A stretch of DNA of 64,000 bases from Glandiceps talaboti (GCF_964340395.1 NC_135567.1:18318806-18382805), one strand, 5' to 3'; shown: positions 33,366 through 45,816, counted from the stretch's first letter. Program-made: numbers and translations. Notes: generated by a model from the sequence alone, not told the origin.

Positions 33366-33402
33366 TACTGCGATCCAAAGCACACCCACAACGAGCTATA
33401 AA
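33366..33402 (-). promoter_or_regulatory. Possible Hox5 core promoter
   Basis: On the minus strand TTTATAG (plus-strand CTATAAA near 33396-33402) lies about 33 nt upstream of GCAGTAC, a weak initiator-like match with its A at 33369. This would give a 5' UTR of about 81 nt. Both elements are weak matches, and Hox promoters are often TATA-less. Confidence 0.25.
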
Positions 33403-33404
33403 AC

Positions 33405-33414
33405 CCAAATAAGG
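33405..33414. promoter_or_regulatory. CArG box upstream of Hox5
   Basis: CCAAATAAGG fits the SRF/MADS consensus CC(A/T)6GG exactly. It lies 117 bp upstream of the Hox5 start codon. Occupancy is unknown. Confidence 0.4.
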
Positions 33415-33450
33415 AGAGATGATCAGTCACGTGATTAACGTTAACAAATC

Positions 33451-33477
33451 AGGTCACAGCTACGTGACCTAGGGTCA
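33451..33477. promoter_or_regulatory. Nuclear-receptor-like half-site palindrome
   Basis: AGGTCAC, a 6-nt spacer AGCTAC, then GTGACCT form a perfect 7-bp inverted repeat, followed directly by AGGGTCA. Three AGGTCA-type half-sites in 27 bp about 165 bp upstream of Hox5 suggest a nuclear-receptor element. Retinoid control of Hox5 is known in vertebrates; the spacing here is not a standard RARE, so the receptor is not assignable. Confidence 0.4.
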
Positions 33478-34198
33478 ACAGCATACACATGCTGCTCTGT
33501 TTAACATAGCCTATGTTAAGAAACAAAGGAGAAATCTACGGAGAGAAGTAATTTCAAGTACACAAAATCGGGGCTGCTGAAACAAAAAATAATCGCTTGG
33601 GTCGAACTTTCAATCCAGATTAGCATCGTTCCGGTTCGGCTTTCGTAAGCAGTGACCCCTACATTCAAAATTAATGTGAGATAGGGCACATGGCGTTTGG
33701 GTTGCATGAATCAAACTCGTAGGAATAAGCGAATACCAGCCAAGCAGCAAAATCATTATATGAGAAATTCGTAGCACAGTCTTAGAATTCCGGCGTCGTG
33801 TTACAAATTATTGCTGACTTCTGATCCTGGGTTTATACCGATAACTGGAGGACTTCCAGCCTTGCGTTAAAGACCCACCCCTGTGTGTCGTAAATATATA
33901 TTTTATAGTATATAGCAATAGTGATTTAAGTGTGCCTAAGTAGTTTAGATTACTACTATGTAAACATGTAGACTAAATTGGAGATATAAAAAGAGGAAAT
34001 GACCCTACAATCAACAAACTATTGTTCTACTGTTTATGGATTTATAATAACATGGAATACGCACATAATTATTTATATATGAATACGTAGATAACATGAA
34101 TTATTAAAATGATACTGTGAATAAGACTATGATTTGTGTCTTGGTACTTAAAATATTGATAATGTAATGGTGTGTGTGTAAGAAGTAAATATCATATA
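33478..34198. other. Upstream intergenic DNA, nothing recognised
   Basis: AT-rich sequence between the Hox5 promoter region and the first CATA tract. I see no motif copy or open frame of note. Confidence 0.5.
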
Positions 34199-34298
34199 TA
34201 CATACATACACACATACATACATACATACATACATACATACATACATACATACATACATACATACATACATACATACATACATACATACATACATACA

Positions 34299-34330
<32 letters not shown>

Positions 34331-34415
34331 CATACATACATACATACATACATAATACATACATACATACATACATACATACATACATACATACATACAT
34401 ACATACATACATACA

Positions 34416-34445
<30 letters not shown>
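34199..34445. repeat. (CATA)n microsatellite
   Basis: About 245 bp of CATA tetranucleotide with two short interruptions near 34327 and 34353. The Thr-Tyr-Ile-His and Met-Tyr-Val-Cys translations on both strands are artefacts. Confidence 0.98.
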
Positions 34446-34447
<2 letters not shown>

Positions 34448-34719
34448 CTGGAAGTGAGCAAATGGTCTAACAAAGTGTAAGCGATTAAAGTTTAAATAGA
34501 AACCCAGCAGTCACTGTTTACCGTTGGTAAAATTTAGTTGAATATAGACTTCTTTTCTTGTTTAATATATGTGATCTACCTAGCAGTTCATTTTGATTTA
34601 CAACAGTTTATAAATCCCATTTTCTTGACAACCTGCTTATATATGTATGTTAATTTCATAATTAGGTTTTGGTATTGTCTTGTCATTCTTCAAATTGTGG
34701 ACGTCTTCTTGATAAATCA

Positions 34720-34984
<265 letters not shown>

Positions 34985-36240
34985 TGTATACTAGAAGAGA
35001 TAGAATTAGAGAAAAGTATAGACAGCCACAGACAGTCGAACGAACAGGGGATTGATAAGGAGACAAGAGGCAGACAGCCAATAAGGCAGAAGAAGTGAAT
35101 GAACATAGATGTACATAAATGACGTCTCTGACAGAGACAACGAATAGTTCGGGTGAACTCTTTGTGTGGTTGTCAAAGGGGAGAACAATACACAGAGAGA
35201 CAGAAAAAAACACAGTTTGAAAAATAGAGCAGAACCGAACGAAAAGATGTATGAACAGGGAGATATAAGCTGTTAGGATTGGTAGATAATGTTGAAAAGT
35301 ACGAGAAGCTAGGTCAAAGGTCAGAAAGAGAGATGGACTATGAGACAGGAGGTTTGATTGATGACTTAACAATGCATGAAGGAGTCGCTTGCTGTAGAGT
35401 AAGAGAAATGGAATAACCCCCGAGACTCTAGTATTGATTTCCACATCATACCTGGATATATCTCTTATATTTGCACCACTACGAATGTCTACACCTAAAT
35501 ATCTTATATCTATAAATATATCAATCGTTTTAACAAAAAGTTCTAGAATTGTCATAATCTTAGGAGTGTCTCTGATTTTCAGTGACTCTATTCTCCTGTT
35601 GTCTCTATCCTAACCATCATTAGATTAGTTCACACAGCAGCGGCGTTGATAAATGGTATAGGAGTCTGCCTTGGGGTTAGAGTGAGGTAATAAAAATTAA
35701 TATATAACAAAACATATGGACCGCTGTCAAAAAGAAAATGGTGGTCGGGCGCAAATAAAAACACAAGCAGACATTTATAATAATCTATTTTTGTATCTTT
35801 TTTAATATTATAAAATAATGCAAGCCTGGGCAACAATTTTTGGTGAATCGATGTAAAAAAAATATTAATTTGTATTAATGATTTTTTCCACGCATTTGTG
35901 ACCTTAGAGTCGGCTGATGATCGCATATCACGGTAATCAAAACTGACCAGTGTGTTTTAACACAAAAATTATCAATTTTGTGTTTTTTGAAAAGGTTGTC
36001 ATGGTAACGAATCAGTGGACGATATTTGCACTTAACGGAAAAGCTTTATAGAGAATTAGTTGGTTCTGTAAAGTGCTGTTTCTTCTTTTGTTTTTAGGCA
36101 GTTTCAATTTTACTCGACGTCCTACTTCAAACGATATATCAGGCAATAAATGAATTGTCACAATATCGCTCAACCTCAATAAATAACGCGGGAATGTGTT
36201 ATCACTGTTGTCACCCCATTGTGACCTTTCATGTCAGGGG
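34985..36240. other. Intergenic DNA, nothing recognised
   Basis: No gene, RNA or element end seen. An E2F-like CGCGGGAA near 36188 lies just before the following array. Confidence 0.5.
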
Positions 36241-36246
36241 AGCATT

Positions 36247-37375
36247 GTCGTCTGCTTCTGAATCATATCTGTGTACAAATGGTTCATTTTGTTTCAAAAT
36301 AATAGTCTACTTTTAACCCAAAGGTGAGCTGAACATTTTGCATTCGAAAATATTTACAAATATTTTAAACACGTTTGCAAGTCTCAAGTTGACGTCAGGA
36401 GAATACTGTCGTCTGCTCTCAAGTCACTTATTATCCATACAAGTGTGTTACTTTTGTTCCAAATTAATTGTAGATTTTGAAACCAAAGGTACAAACGTGA
36501 GCTAAATACTAAGCAATCGAACATATTTATAAATATTTGAAATTTGTTTACAAATCTCAAGTAGATTCCAAGAGAACAGTGTCGTCTGCTTCCTGTCACA
36601 TATCCATATAATTGCTTCTTTTTATAGTCTATGATTGACCCAAAAGGTGCAAACATGATCTGAGTTAAATATTTTGCATTCAAAGATATTTACAAATATT
36701 TGAAAAAATGTTTACAAGTCTCAAATAAATGTCTTGTCGTCTGCTCCCAAGTCACGTATCCATACACGTGCTTCGTTTTTATTCTAAAATAATTGTTTAT
36801 TTTGAACACAGAGCAAAACACTAAGCATTCGAAGATATTTACAAATATTTGAATTTGTTTACAAATCTCAAGACGATATAAAAAAAAAGTATTGTCGTCT
36901 GCTCCCGAGTCACACATACAATTTCTTTGTCTTTGTCCCAAACTGACACCTTAGTTGAACCAGGTTGTTTTGTCTTATCCAAAATGATAGATTTTGACTT
37001 GCCAAAACATGTTCTAGGTATGTACAGCTGTTTATAAACTTTCATTCCCAACAGAATATTGTCGTCTGCTCATGGGTCATAATTTTGTACAATTTCCTAA
37101 TTGTATTCTGAAATTAAAATTATTTTCATGGGACTCAGAATATTAAGTTCTAGTTTATATTACAAATATTAAACTATGTTTATACACCTATACTGTCAGG
37201 GAAATGTCGTCAACTATTCCCCTGACACATATTCCTACAATGCTAGTAGATAAATATTTGAAAAATATTTTGGAAATTGTCGTCAGCTCGCAAGTCACAT
37301 TTTCATACAATTTCTTTGTTCTATTTTTAGAATTGTTTCTAATTTTGACCGAAGACATTCAAAGATTCGCTTGTA
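36247..37375 (+). repeat. About eight-unit tandem array, ~160-bp period, GTCGTCTGC core
   Basis: GTCGTCTGC begins units at 36247, 36408, 36581, 36736, 36894 and 37061, with variants GTCGTCAAC at 37206 and GTCGTCAGC at 37279. Spacings are 161, 173, 155, 158, 167, 145 and 73 bp. Shared blocks after the core are CCCAAGTCACATATCCATAC, then GCATTCGAAGATATTTACAA, then ATTTGTTTACAAATCTCAAG. The first nine bases are invariant in six units while the rest has diverged and changed length, which suggests selection on the core or recent conversion. It lies about 3 kb upstream of Hox5. Confidence 0.9.
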
Positions 37376-39600
37376 CCAGTTTTTTTTTTTTAGTTTTTTT
37401 TTATTTGAAATTTTTTCACATGTTTTTGTCGCAACAAGGTCGAATTGCACATACTATTTTATTTAATATAATATTCTCTCATTGCAAAGAAAATGGGTCG
37501 TTTCTGTTCCTTGTATTTAAATTGCTATTCTCATTTTTACCATTTTTAACTTAAAATTGAAATGTTATTTAATTTAAATAACCACAATCACAGACATAGT
37601 AAGTCTGTGCCACAGTGAATAGAAGAAACTGTAATACACGTGATCGTCTGTCATTTTGCTATGCAAATATGGAGGAACGGTATTCACATCTGTGTGTACC
37701 TGTACATTTTCGGATGTGTAGCTAAATTATTTTTAACACAATTTGCTCCCTTGGAAATTGTTATAATTTTGAAAAATAAAAAGTTTATGATATTTACATT
37801 TTATTTGAATATTCGTTAAAATTATCACGCTATACTGTTGAAACATAACACATGAAAGGTTAACCAATTAAACACCGTTTCGTAAGTCACGTGATGCTAA
37901 TTATGTAAATGTTGTTATCATTATCAAGTCTGTGTGATAATTACTATTGTTGATATAGTATTCCTAAGAGAATGGCGTCAGTCGTTCAAAAGTACTCTGC
38001 AATATTTCATTACTCGGCAGACTATATGTGTTATCCCGCCATACTGATCAAGGTCATGTGACACAAAGGTAGTGTTGTTATAGAATAGTGCAGAGACAAA
38101 CGTACAAAAAGCTATCAATTTAAATTTTAAAAAGAGGGAAAAACAGAGACAAAACTAAACAGATAAGGTCAGTGTCTCCAGGACACTGTCTTGACAAGAC
38201 ATTTGATGAATCCGGTCTGGACATGACGTCATGCACTTATAATTACGTCATCATCTCCTAGCAACGATAGATTCTTGTCTAACTATACCTGTTGAGAAGA
38301 CACTAAACAAGCTTGACCCCATGACCCTAGTAATCTGTTGGCAAAATTGTATCGACCATTATCACGAGTAATCGCGCCAAAAAATCTAACCTGTTACAAT
38401 TCATGCATTCATTTCTTGCATGAAAACATAAATGAACGATTTCGATGGTTATTTATCCATATTTTTTGGAATTCGTCTTTTGAAAATCGATTTAACTCAA
38501 AATTGTCAAATTTCTTGTCATACTATCGAATTATCATGGGAATTTAGTGGAATAATATCATTTTTGATAACTTTAAATTCTGTGTGTGTAGGATGTGCTG
38601 GGTGGCTCTATTTCTAACTGGCTATACAACAATATGTATGTCAAAAGAAAAACTGATAATGTAAGGTCAAAGTTCAAAATACTTCATGATTACTGTTAAA
38701 TTCCCCTGGAAGCTGTAGTCACGAAAATGAAATACAATTTTGACGACAAGTCTTATATATAATAAGACAACAACTACATTTTCCAAATATGTATATGGTG
38801 GTAGACATACACACGTGTACTTTTTCTCGTTAATATCAACATTTTTTTTTAAAAATCGTTCCTGCCATAAATTTGAACACAACACAAATCACTAACAAAC
38901 AGTTGGAAATAAATCGCCTAAATTCACCGACACAACATTGACTTGAGTCCAAAATTTAGTGAACGACACAGCCTAAGTTGGAAACAAAAGTCCAGTCTAT
39001 TTTAGTGAACGACACAACATTTGATCTAAGCTTACATTTTATTTTTAAATGTAGATTAACTGCAAAAAGTAACTATTTGTACAGAATGACAAATATAGAA
39101 AATGATAATTTGGAATAAAATGGATTTTTTTCAACAATAACAGAGAAGCCCTGCAGAAAATTGATATGACTGGTACATTATGACTAAAAATCTTTGAAAA
39201 TGCCACTGTCTAACTAGTTAGAGTCAGAAATCGTAAATATGTATTGCCGGATATTGCGAATAATCCAAATAATTGTATATATAATTTACGAATTATCAAA
39301 CACACCGATTAACTGCTAACTGCAGACAACCGCATTTTTTACAGGAAAGGTTTACCATTTTGCCATTTACTTAAATCAATTCTAACGCAAAAGATGCAAC
39401 AAAGTTAAACTTTGAAAAAATAAAATTCCCTCTAACGTGACGACAAAACCATGCACGTGTCAGATATGTCAGTCTGTCATCGACGTGTCCATTATCAGTC
39501 AGAAGGTATGCGATAAGCCCGCGCATTGCGTGGCAGACGACATAAAACATTCAGAATTATGTCTCCAGACAACAATGTTTACTCTAGTCATTAGAACTAC
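37376..39600. other. Intergenic DNA with short local repeat
   Basis: No gene recognised. A local repeat, TTTAGTGAACGACACA, occurs at about 38955 and 39002 with a diverged third copy near 38918. CAGACGAC is at 39534-39541, and TCCCGCC with preceding TTA is near 38031. Confidence 0.5.
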
Positions 39601-39619
39601 TACACGTCAATCTCTTCAG

Positions 39620-40240
39620 CGCATTCTAATTTCCCGCTAAAATATTTAGGCAAAATTCGTATATTTGTTGAAATTTTATGTGGAATAACATTTTATTTTA
39701 GATTCAATGTATTGAAATATGCCTTATTTGATAAAGTGGTCAATAAATTCAAAAAAATGCACCTTAATCTCTCTTGTGTCGTTTATTTTACCACTGAACT
39801 ATTTGCGCAAAATTAAATTGTGATTTAAAGTATTGAAATAGGTCTTATTTTTAATAAACGTGGTCAATGAATGTCAAAAGAACGTACATCGCTCTCTCGT
39901 CTGCCATCTACATTCCCGCCAAAAACTTTGGTTTTGAAACTTTTGCTGAAATACAAATTATTTTAGATTCGAAGTATTAAAATATGTCATCTTTGATAAA
40001 ACTTGAGAGTCAATAAATGTCGAGAACAATATACCGATCTTTTCAGTGGAGTATATTTGCCCGCAAAAAAATGTGCAAAAAAATTATTTTTGTTGAAAAT
40101 GTTTGTTGTAATGTAATTCTTTTTAGATTCAAAGTTATGGAAATAAGCCATCTTTAATAAAATTTGTTAATAAATATCAAGAAAATGTGGCTTCGATGTG
40201 TGATATAGCCCGGTAAATATTTATCAAAAAATGTGACGAA
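39620..40240 (+). repeat. Four-unit diverged tandem array, ~120-160-bp period
   Basis: The block TTTTAGATTCAAAGTATTGA occurs with its GATT at 39701, 39822, 39966 and 40126 (spacing 121, 144, 160). Each is followed by AAATATGTC-T-TTTGATAAA and GTCAATAAATGTC. Unit 3 is preceded by TTCCCGCC at 39913-39920 and CTCGTCTGCC near 39898; the equivalent places elsewhere read TTTCCCGCTAAA, TTTGCGCAAAA and TTTGCCCGCAAA, decayed forms of the same site. Confidence 0.8.
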
Positions 40241-40679
40241 CTTTATGGCTGAGGTGTTGTTATAATATAGTTTATTCACATCATCATGACAATTCCTATT
40301 CTCCAAGCGTTGTCAGTACATTTTTTTCTTGTTCTGTTTCTTTTATAGTTTCTCCATGTTGCCGGTGACCAAGATATAAAGTTGTTTGCGACGTTTACGA
40401 AAGATTTAGCCCGTACGTATTTTGAATTTTAATTCTGTGTAATTTTAGGCCACGATACAGTAACGTGTTCCTTGTATTGGCCGTTGAAGTGTGACATAAA
40501 CGACGACAAATAAAATATATTTATTGAATCTAGAAACCAACGACGTCTTTGACTATAATTCACTTCAATTGTGTATTTTAAAACATAAGATAAATTTACA
40601 ACTTTCTACAATGAAATAGATATCCCGGAATTACAACTTGTAGTTTGCTGACTGCTAAGGACTAAGAGGTAAATGTGAG

Positions 40680-40686
<7 letters not shown>
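40241..40686. other. Intergenic DNA, nothing recognised
   Basis: AT-rich sequence without open frames or motif copies beyond a partial GACGACAAA near 40504. Confidence 0.5.
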
Positions 40687-40725
<39 letters not shown>

Positions 40726-40735
40726 AGACATAGAC

Positions 40736-40789
<54 letters not shown>
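40687..40789. repeat. (GA)n then (CAGA)n microsatellite
   Basis: About 32 bp of GA repeat, a GGGGGG interruption, then about 50 bp of CAGA repeat. Confidence 0.95.
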
Positions 40790-41319
40790 CGTAGAATATT
40801 GATACATTATCGCACGTCAATTAACACATTGCAATTTGTTGAAGGCCAATATCGGATTAAGATTACACTTTGGTGAGAAATAGTTGTGTAACACCCACCC
40901 TATTCACTCTAGTACTGCATCCATCGTCACAACAATAACTACAATGTGCCTCGAAAAACTCTGTACACTTTGAGAAAACTCCATAAAAACTACAACCTAT
41001 TCCCAGTTTAAAAAAAACAACAATTAAATCAGGGGTCTCTGTACAAATTTCCGAAATATAATTTTAGTCATTTAGAATCCAATATGGCCGACGATTACTG
41101 TCACAGTGTATGGGACAAATAACAAATTGACGTTTTCTTGAAAACAAGACGGCGAACGAACCTCGAAATGTCTTTCCATTATTTCAAAAGGACCGAAAAC
41201 AAGTTTACATATGATAAAGTGTTGAGAAAAATGAAGAACTTTGGAAATTTATCCCCGAGGCGAATTTTATCTTAACACTAACAAGAACGATTATGGTGCA
41301 TTATGGTTTCTATGCATTT

Positions 41320-41632
41320 TTCAATTACAGTTCAAAATATGTGGAATCAGCTTCCTTTTAATATTCGCTTGGATACTACACTTGACTCTCTTTAAACGCA
41401 ATCTTAAAACTCACTTTTTAGGCAATATTACCACGTGTGATTTTCATGCATTGAAAACTGTAATTTTATCATTTTTTGGACGTAAATTCATGTTATCGTT
41501 GCCATTTTAGCCTTGTTTACTTTGTAATGTTGTGTTTACCTTTTAACAACGTTTGAGTATTGTAAAGAACACTGAGACGCAGTGTAGTGCACTTTTTAAG
41601 AAATTAAATTAGTAATATTATTATTTATAATT
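41320..41632 (+). mobile_element. LINE 3' end relic (CR1/L2-like)
   Basis: Near 41332-41392 one frame reads NMWNQLPFNIRLDTTLDSL, and from about 41390 a shifted frame reads FKRNLKTHFLG. This is the W-N-x-LP-x-x-I-R ... FKxxLKTxLF signature found at the C-terminus of many CR1/L2/Jockey-type reverse transcriptase proteins. The 3' flank TATTGTAAAGAACACTGAGA and TAGTGCACTTTTTAAGAAAT followed by AATATTATTATTT resembles the 3' tail of such elements. One frameshift separates the two parts; the rest of the element is missing. Clade assignment is tentative. Confidence 0.7.
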
Positions 41633-41866
41633 TTACAACCATTAAATATTTCCTTGTAGACTAAACCTTGTACTAACTAAGGAAACTAACATCCTCTCAT
41701 TACATAATCATTTTGTATAATCATAAAAAAATAATTTAAATTTGATGAACTTAAAGTAATAATTCATGTCATTTTTTAAAAGCTATTAGCGACTACAACA
41801 GGAATGGATATTATTATTAACAGCTTAATTTAATATAACAACTTACTTGTAATATTGTACACCCTG
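41633..41866. other. Intergenic DNA, nothing recognised
   Basis: AT-rich sequence between the LINE tail and a pair of hairpins. Confidence 0.5.
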
Positions 41867-41910
41867 AATAATATTATGAGTAAATGCATTGTGTAGCTCT
41901 ACTCATAATA
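41867..41910. repeat. Short inverted repeat
   Basis: ATATTATGAGTA and TACTCATAATAT form 12-bp perfect arms around about 18 nt. It may belong to the same insertion as the hairpin about 150 bp further on. Confidence 0.6.
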
Positions 41911-42056
41911 TGGTACATTAAATCAAGATTTTGGGTCCGCACCCTAAAATCACGATTTCAACTAATAAAATCGACCATTGATTAATATGTACAATGTCTG
42001 ATTAAAGGTATTTTTTCAAAAAATCCACAGTATTTTTCTTCATTCAGCGACCTATG

Positions 42057-42112
42057 CTAAGGGGCCCTTGTCACTTCGAGTCGCTAGACGAGTAGTGACA
42101 AGGGCCCCTTAG
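42057..42112. repeat. Perfect 19-bp GC-rich hairpin
   Basis: Arms CTAAGGGGCCCTTGTCACT at 42057-42075 and its exact complement at 42094-42112 flank an 18-nt loop. The stem is unusually GC-rich for this region and free of mismatches, unlike a typical animal microRNA precursor. It could be a minimal foldback transposon or a structural RNA element. Confidence 0.85.
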
Positions 42113-42250
42113 GTCACTTGATTCAATATGTTCCGGCTGAATGTACAAAAATAATGAGCAATAACATAATTATACCATCGCCAGTATTATTTAAAAGGTT
42201 TTGGCAAATTTGAACGTTTTGACTCATATTTAGAAACACAGCAGAACCAA

Positions 42251-42307
42251 TGACGTAGACACGCGTTGTCGTGACGTAGACGGACGTTGTCGTGACGTAG
42301 AACGACC
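42251..42307. repeat. 21-bp tandem repeat with TGACGT
   Basis: TGACGTAGAC begins units at 42251, 42272 and 42293, an exact 21-bp period over about 2.7 copies. Each unit also has CGTTGTCG. TGACGT is a CREB/ATF half-site. Confidence 0.85.
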
Positions 42308-43070
42308 AGAGAATATATTCCATACTTTTTGTTGAACCTGGCTTGTGCATGCTATTAATGCTTACTATATAGCTCACGTCGATTTAAATAATAATTGATT
42401 CTATGATTATCATGAAAAAGAAAACTAAATTAGTCCGGATATGTACAGGATAATGAACATTTCATGTAACAATGTTTTCGGAAGTCTCTAGCATTGGAGA
42501 GTTGACACAACGAACAGTACTAGTCATAAAACCTTGGGTAACACAGTAAATTAAAGATAATGGTGTTCTTTATGAAAGCAAATAGGATCATTTTATGTTA
42601 TAGAAACGACAAAGAACGCTTTCATATGAACAGAAAGCGACTTTTCTGGTCATAAAACACACAAACAGTTGAAATCCTAATTAAAACTGATCAGATTAAC
42701 TTAATAATCTCCCGGCTACGTACAAGACAATTATTGTGAAAAAAACGCACGTGGCAACATAACAATGATTCTAACAACTACCGTCCAGACAGATCATGAA
42801 GCGAAAGACTTTTCTAAAATAGATTGTGTGTTGAATTATGGTTTTAGCCCATCGTCTACCCAGTAATAGCTATATATATCTTTTATATCAATTATGACTT
42901 TTTATGTACATAAATTTTGCATCTTTTAGTTCATAATACTGGTAGGTAGGCATCGGTGGATTTTTTTACGAGCTGTATGATGTGTGAAGGAAACAATTTT
43001 TCTCAGATCAACAAATGATTAAATGACTTGACTGATAAAATAGAATTATGCCTTCCTGTTGCTACTGTTG
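42308..43070. other. Intergenic DNA, nothing recognised
   Basis: No gene, RNA or motif copy seen. Confidence 0.5.
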
Positions 43071-43622
43071 TTGTTGTTTGTTTGTTTGTTTGTTTGTTTG
43101 TTTGTTTGTTTATTTATTTATTGGTTTGTTCGTTTAGCATTGTGTTTTTAAAATATCAGAATCAACGAAAAGACATTATATACAGTACAATACAGTACAG
43201 TACAGGGCAGTAAAATACAATACCATACAATACAATACAAAGCAATACAATACAAAGCAATACAATACAATACAATACAATACAATACAATACAATACAA
43301 TACAATACAATATAATACAATACAATACAATACAATGCAATACAATACATCACAACACAATAAAATACAATACAATACAATACAATACAATACAATACAA
43401 TACAATACAATACAATACAATACAATACATCACAATGCAACGCAACACAATACAATACAATACAATACAATACAATACAATACAATACAATACAATACAA
43501 TACAATACAATACAATACAATACAATACAATACAATACAATACAATACAATACAATGGTGGTGGTGGTGGTGCTGGTGCTGGTGCTGGTGGTGATGGTGG
43601 TGGTGGTGGTGGTGGAGTTGTC

Positions 43623-43681
<59 letters not shown>

Positions 43682-43682
43682 G
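43071..43682. repeat. Compound microsatellite: (TTTG)n, (TACAA)n, (GGT)n, (GTT)n
   Basis: (GTTT)n lies at about 43072-43112. (TACAA)n runs from about 43180 to 43556 with scattered variants, then switches directly to (GGT)n to about 43615 and (GTT)n to 43682. Poly-Gln, poly-His and poly-Val translations are artefacts. Confidence 0.95.
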
Positions 43683-44005
43683 CTGGTGGTATTGACAGTA
43701 GTGATAGTAGTTGTTTTAAAATTAGCACCAAGTATGATGGTTTTGGTTATTCTTGATGTAAACATGTGTAAAGTACACAACATGAACAAAACCTGTACTG
43801 GTGAACCAGTTTGATTGGTTTGCTGTTATAATGGGGAAATACCTGCAAGGCTACAACAAATTGGTTTTAGAAAGTGGAGGCTTGTGAGTTATGGTTGTCA
43901 AAGTGATGATTGAGTTGATCTTTTACATCTATCATGTTGGTGATGATGATCATGGCATTCATAGAGTGTTATTGGCGTTTATGTTGTCACACGGAGGGGA
44001 TTGGA

Positions 44006-44430
<425 letters not shown>

Positions 44431-45246
44431 TGACAGAGGCAAAGCGACAGGGACAGCCAAAGAGACAGAGAAAGAGAGATCCTTGTATGTGTTGCTGTCA
44501 AATGTAGTCTTTATAAGATAACACCTTCAATAAATAAACTTTGATAAATTTAATAACGTAAATTAAATAATTTTTATTATCCTGTTCAAGAAAGGTCTAC
44601 AAAGTTTCCATTATATTTTTTTATAAAAAAAAACCTGTCAATCAGTGGTTTCTATGGTTACATGTATGAACAATAAACCAAATATCTACTTATGAATTGT
44701 GAAATATTGACAAATCAACACTTAACAATAAGGCATGATTATCAACGTCTGGAATAATCATGTTCCATTAAACTTAGTAAATCACATGATTTTATTACCC
44801 TAAGGTGCTATTATTCCAAGGCACATAAACTGTTTTACTTTTAAGTTCCTGTTTGCATTTTATGTTTATATTTTCATCTATTAGCCTGAAGCCAGAATCA
44901 AGAGATTAATAAATAAAACAAATACTAGATTAGTATCAAAATCCTGGATTCTAAAATCAAAATGAATCAAACTAAAAAAAAAAGAAGTATGTCAATTATC
45001 AGACCCTTCATATCACCTATCAGAAGTTAAATACAAACAAATAAACAATTTATTTGATTTTCTATGTGTTTTTTTCAAGTTTATTCAACTAATTGTAAAA
45101 TGTTCTCCAGATGTTACAAACTAAATTGAGATTTGCAAAGATTTACATGTCAGATATACAGAATTTTAAGTTGAAACGATGTTCCACTTCCTTCAATAAA
45201 ATGACTGACAGGTTGGTGGTCGAATATCAGATTCTAAATTTGTATG

Positions 45247-45247
<1 letters not shown>
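44431..45247. other. Intergenic DNA, nothing recognised
   Basis: AT-rich sequence without credible coding or motif content. Confidence 0.5.
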
Positions 45248-45336
<89 letters not shown>

Positions 45337-45816
45337 CATACATACATACATACATACATACATACATACATACATACATACATACGTACGTACGTACATA
45401 CATACATGCACATACATACATGCACACACATACATGCATACACATACATACATACATACATACATACATACATACATACATACATACAAACACATACATG
45501 CATACATACATACATACATACATACATACATACATACATACATACATACATACATACATACATACATACATACATACATGCACATACATACATACATACA
45601 TACACATACATACATACATACATACATACATACATACATACATACATACATACATACATACATACATACATACATGCATACATGCATGCATGCATGCATG
45701 CATGCATGCATGCATACATACATACATACATACATACATACATACATACATACATACATACATACATACATACATACATACATACATACATGCATGCATG
45801 CATGCATACATACATT
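45248..45816. repeat. (CATA)n microsatellite with CATG blocks
   Basis: About 570 bp of CATA repeat, with CATG variant blocks near 45672-45715 and 45788-45806 and CGTA near 45385. Long His-Thr-Tyr-Ile frames here are artefacts. Confidence 0.98.

Noticed and set aside
36247-37375. CRISPR-like array of spaced repeats
   Set aside because: Only nine bases are invariant, the spacers are themselves related, and the context is an animal Hox cluster.
42057-42112. The perfect hairpin as a microRNA gene
   Set aside because: A mismatch-free 19-bp stem with an 18-nt loop is too short and too perfect for a typical animal precursor; kept only as a structural finding.
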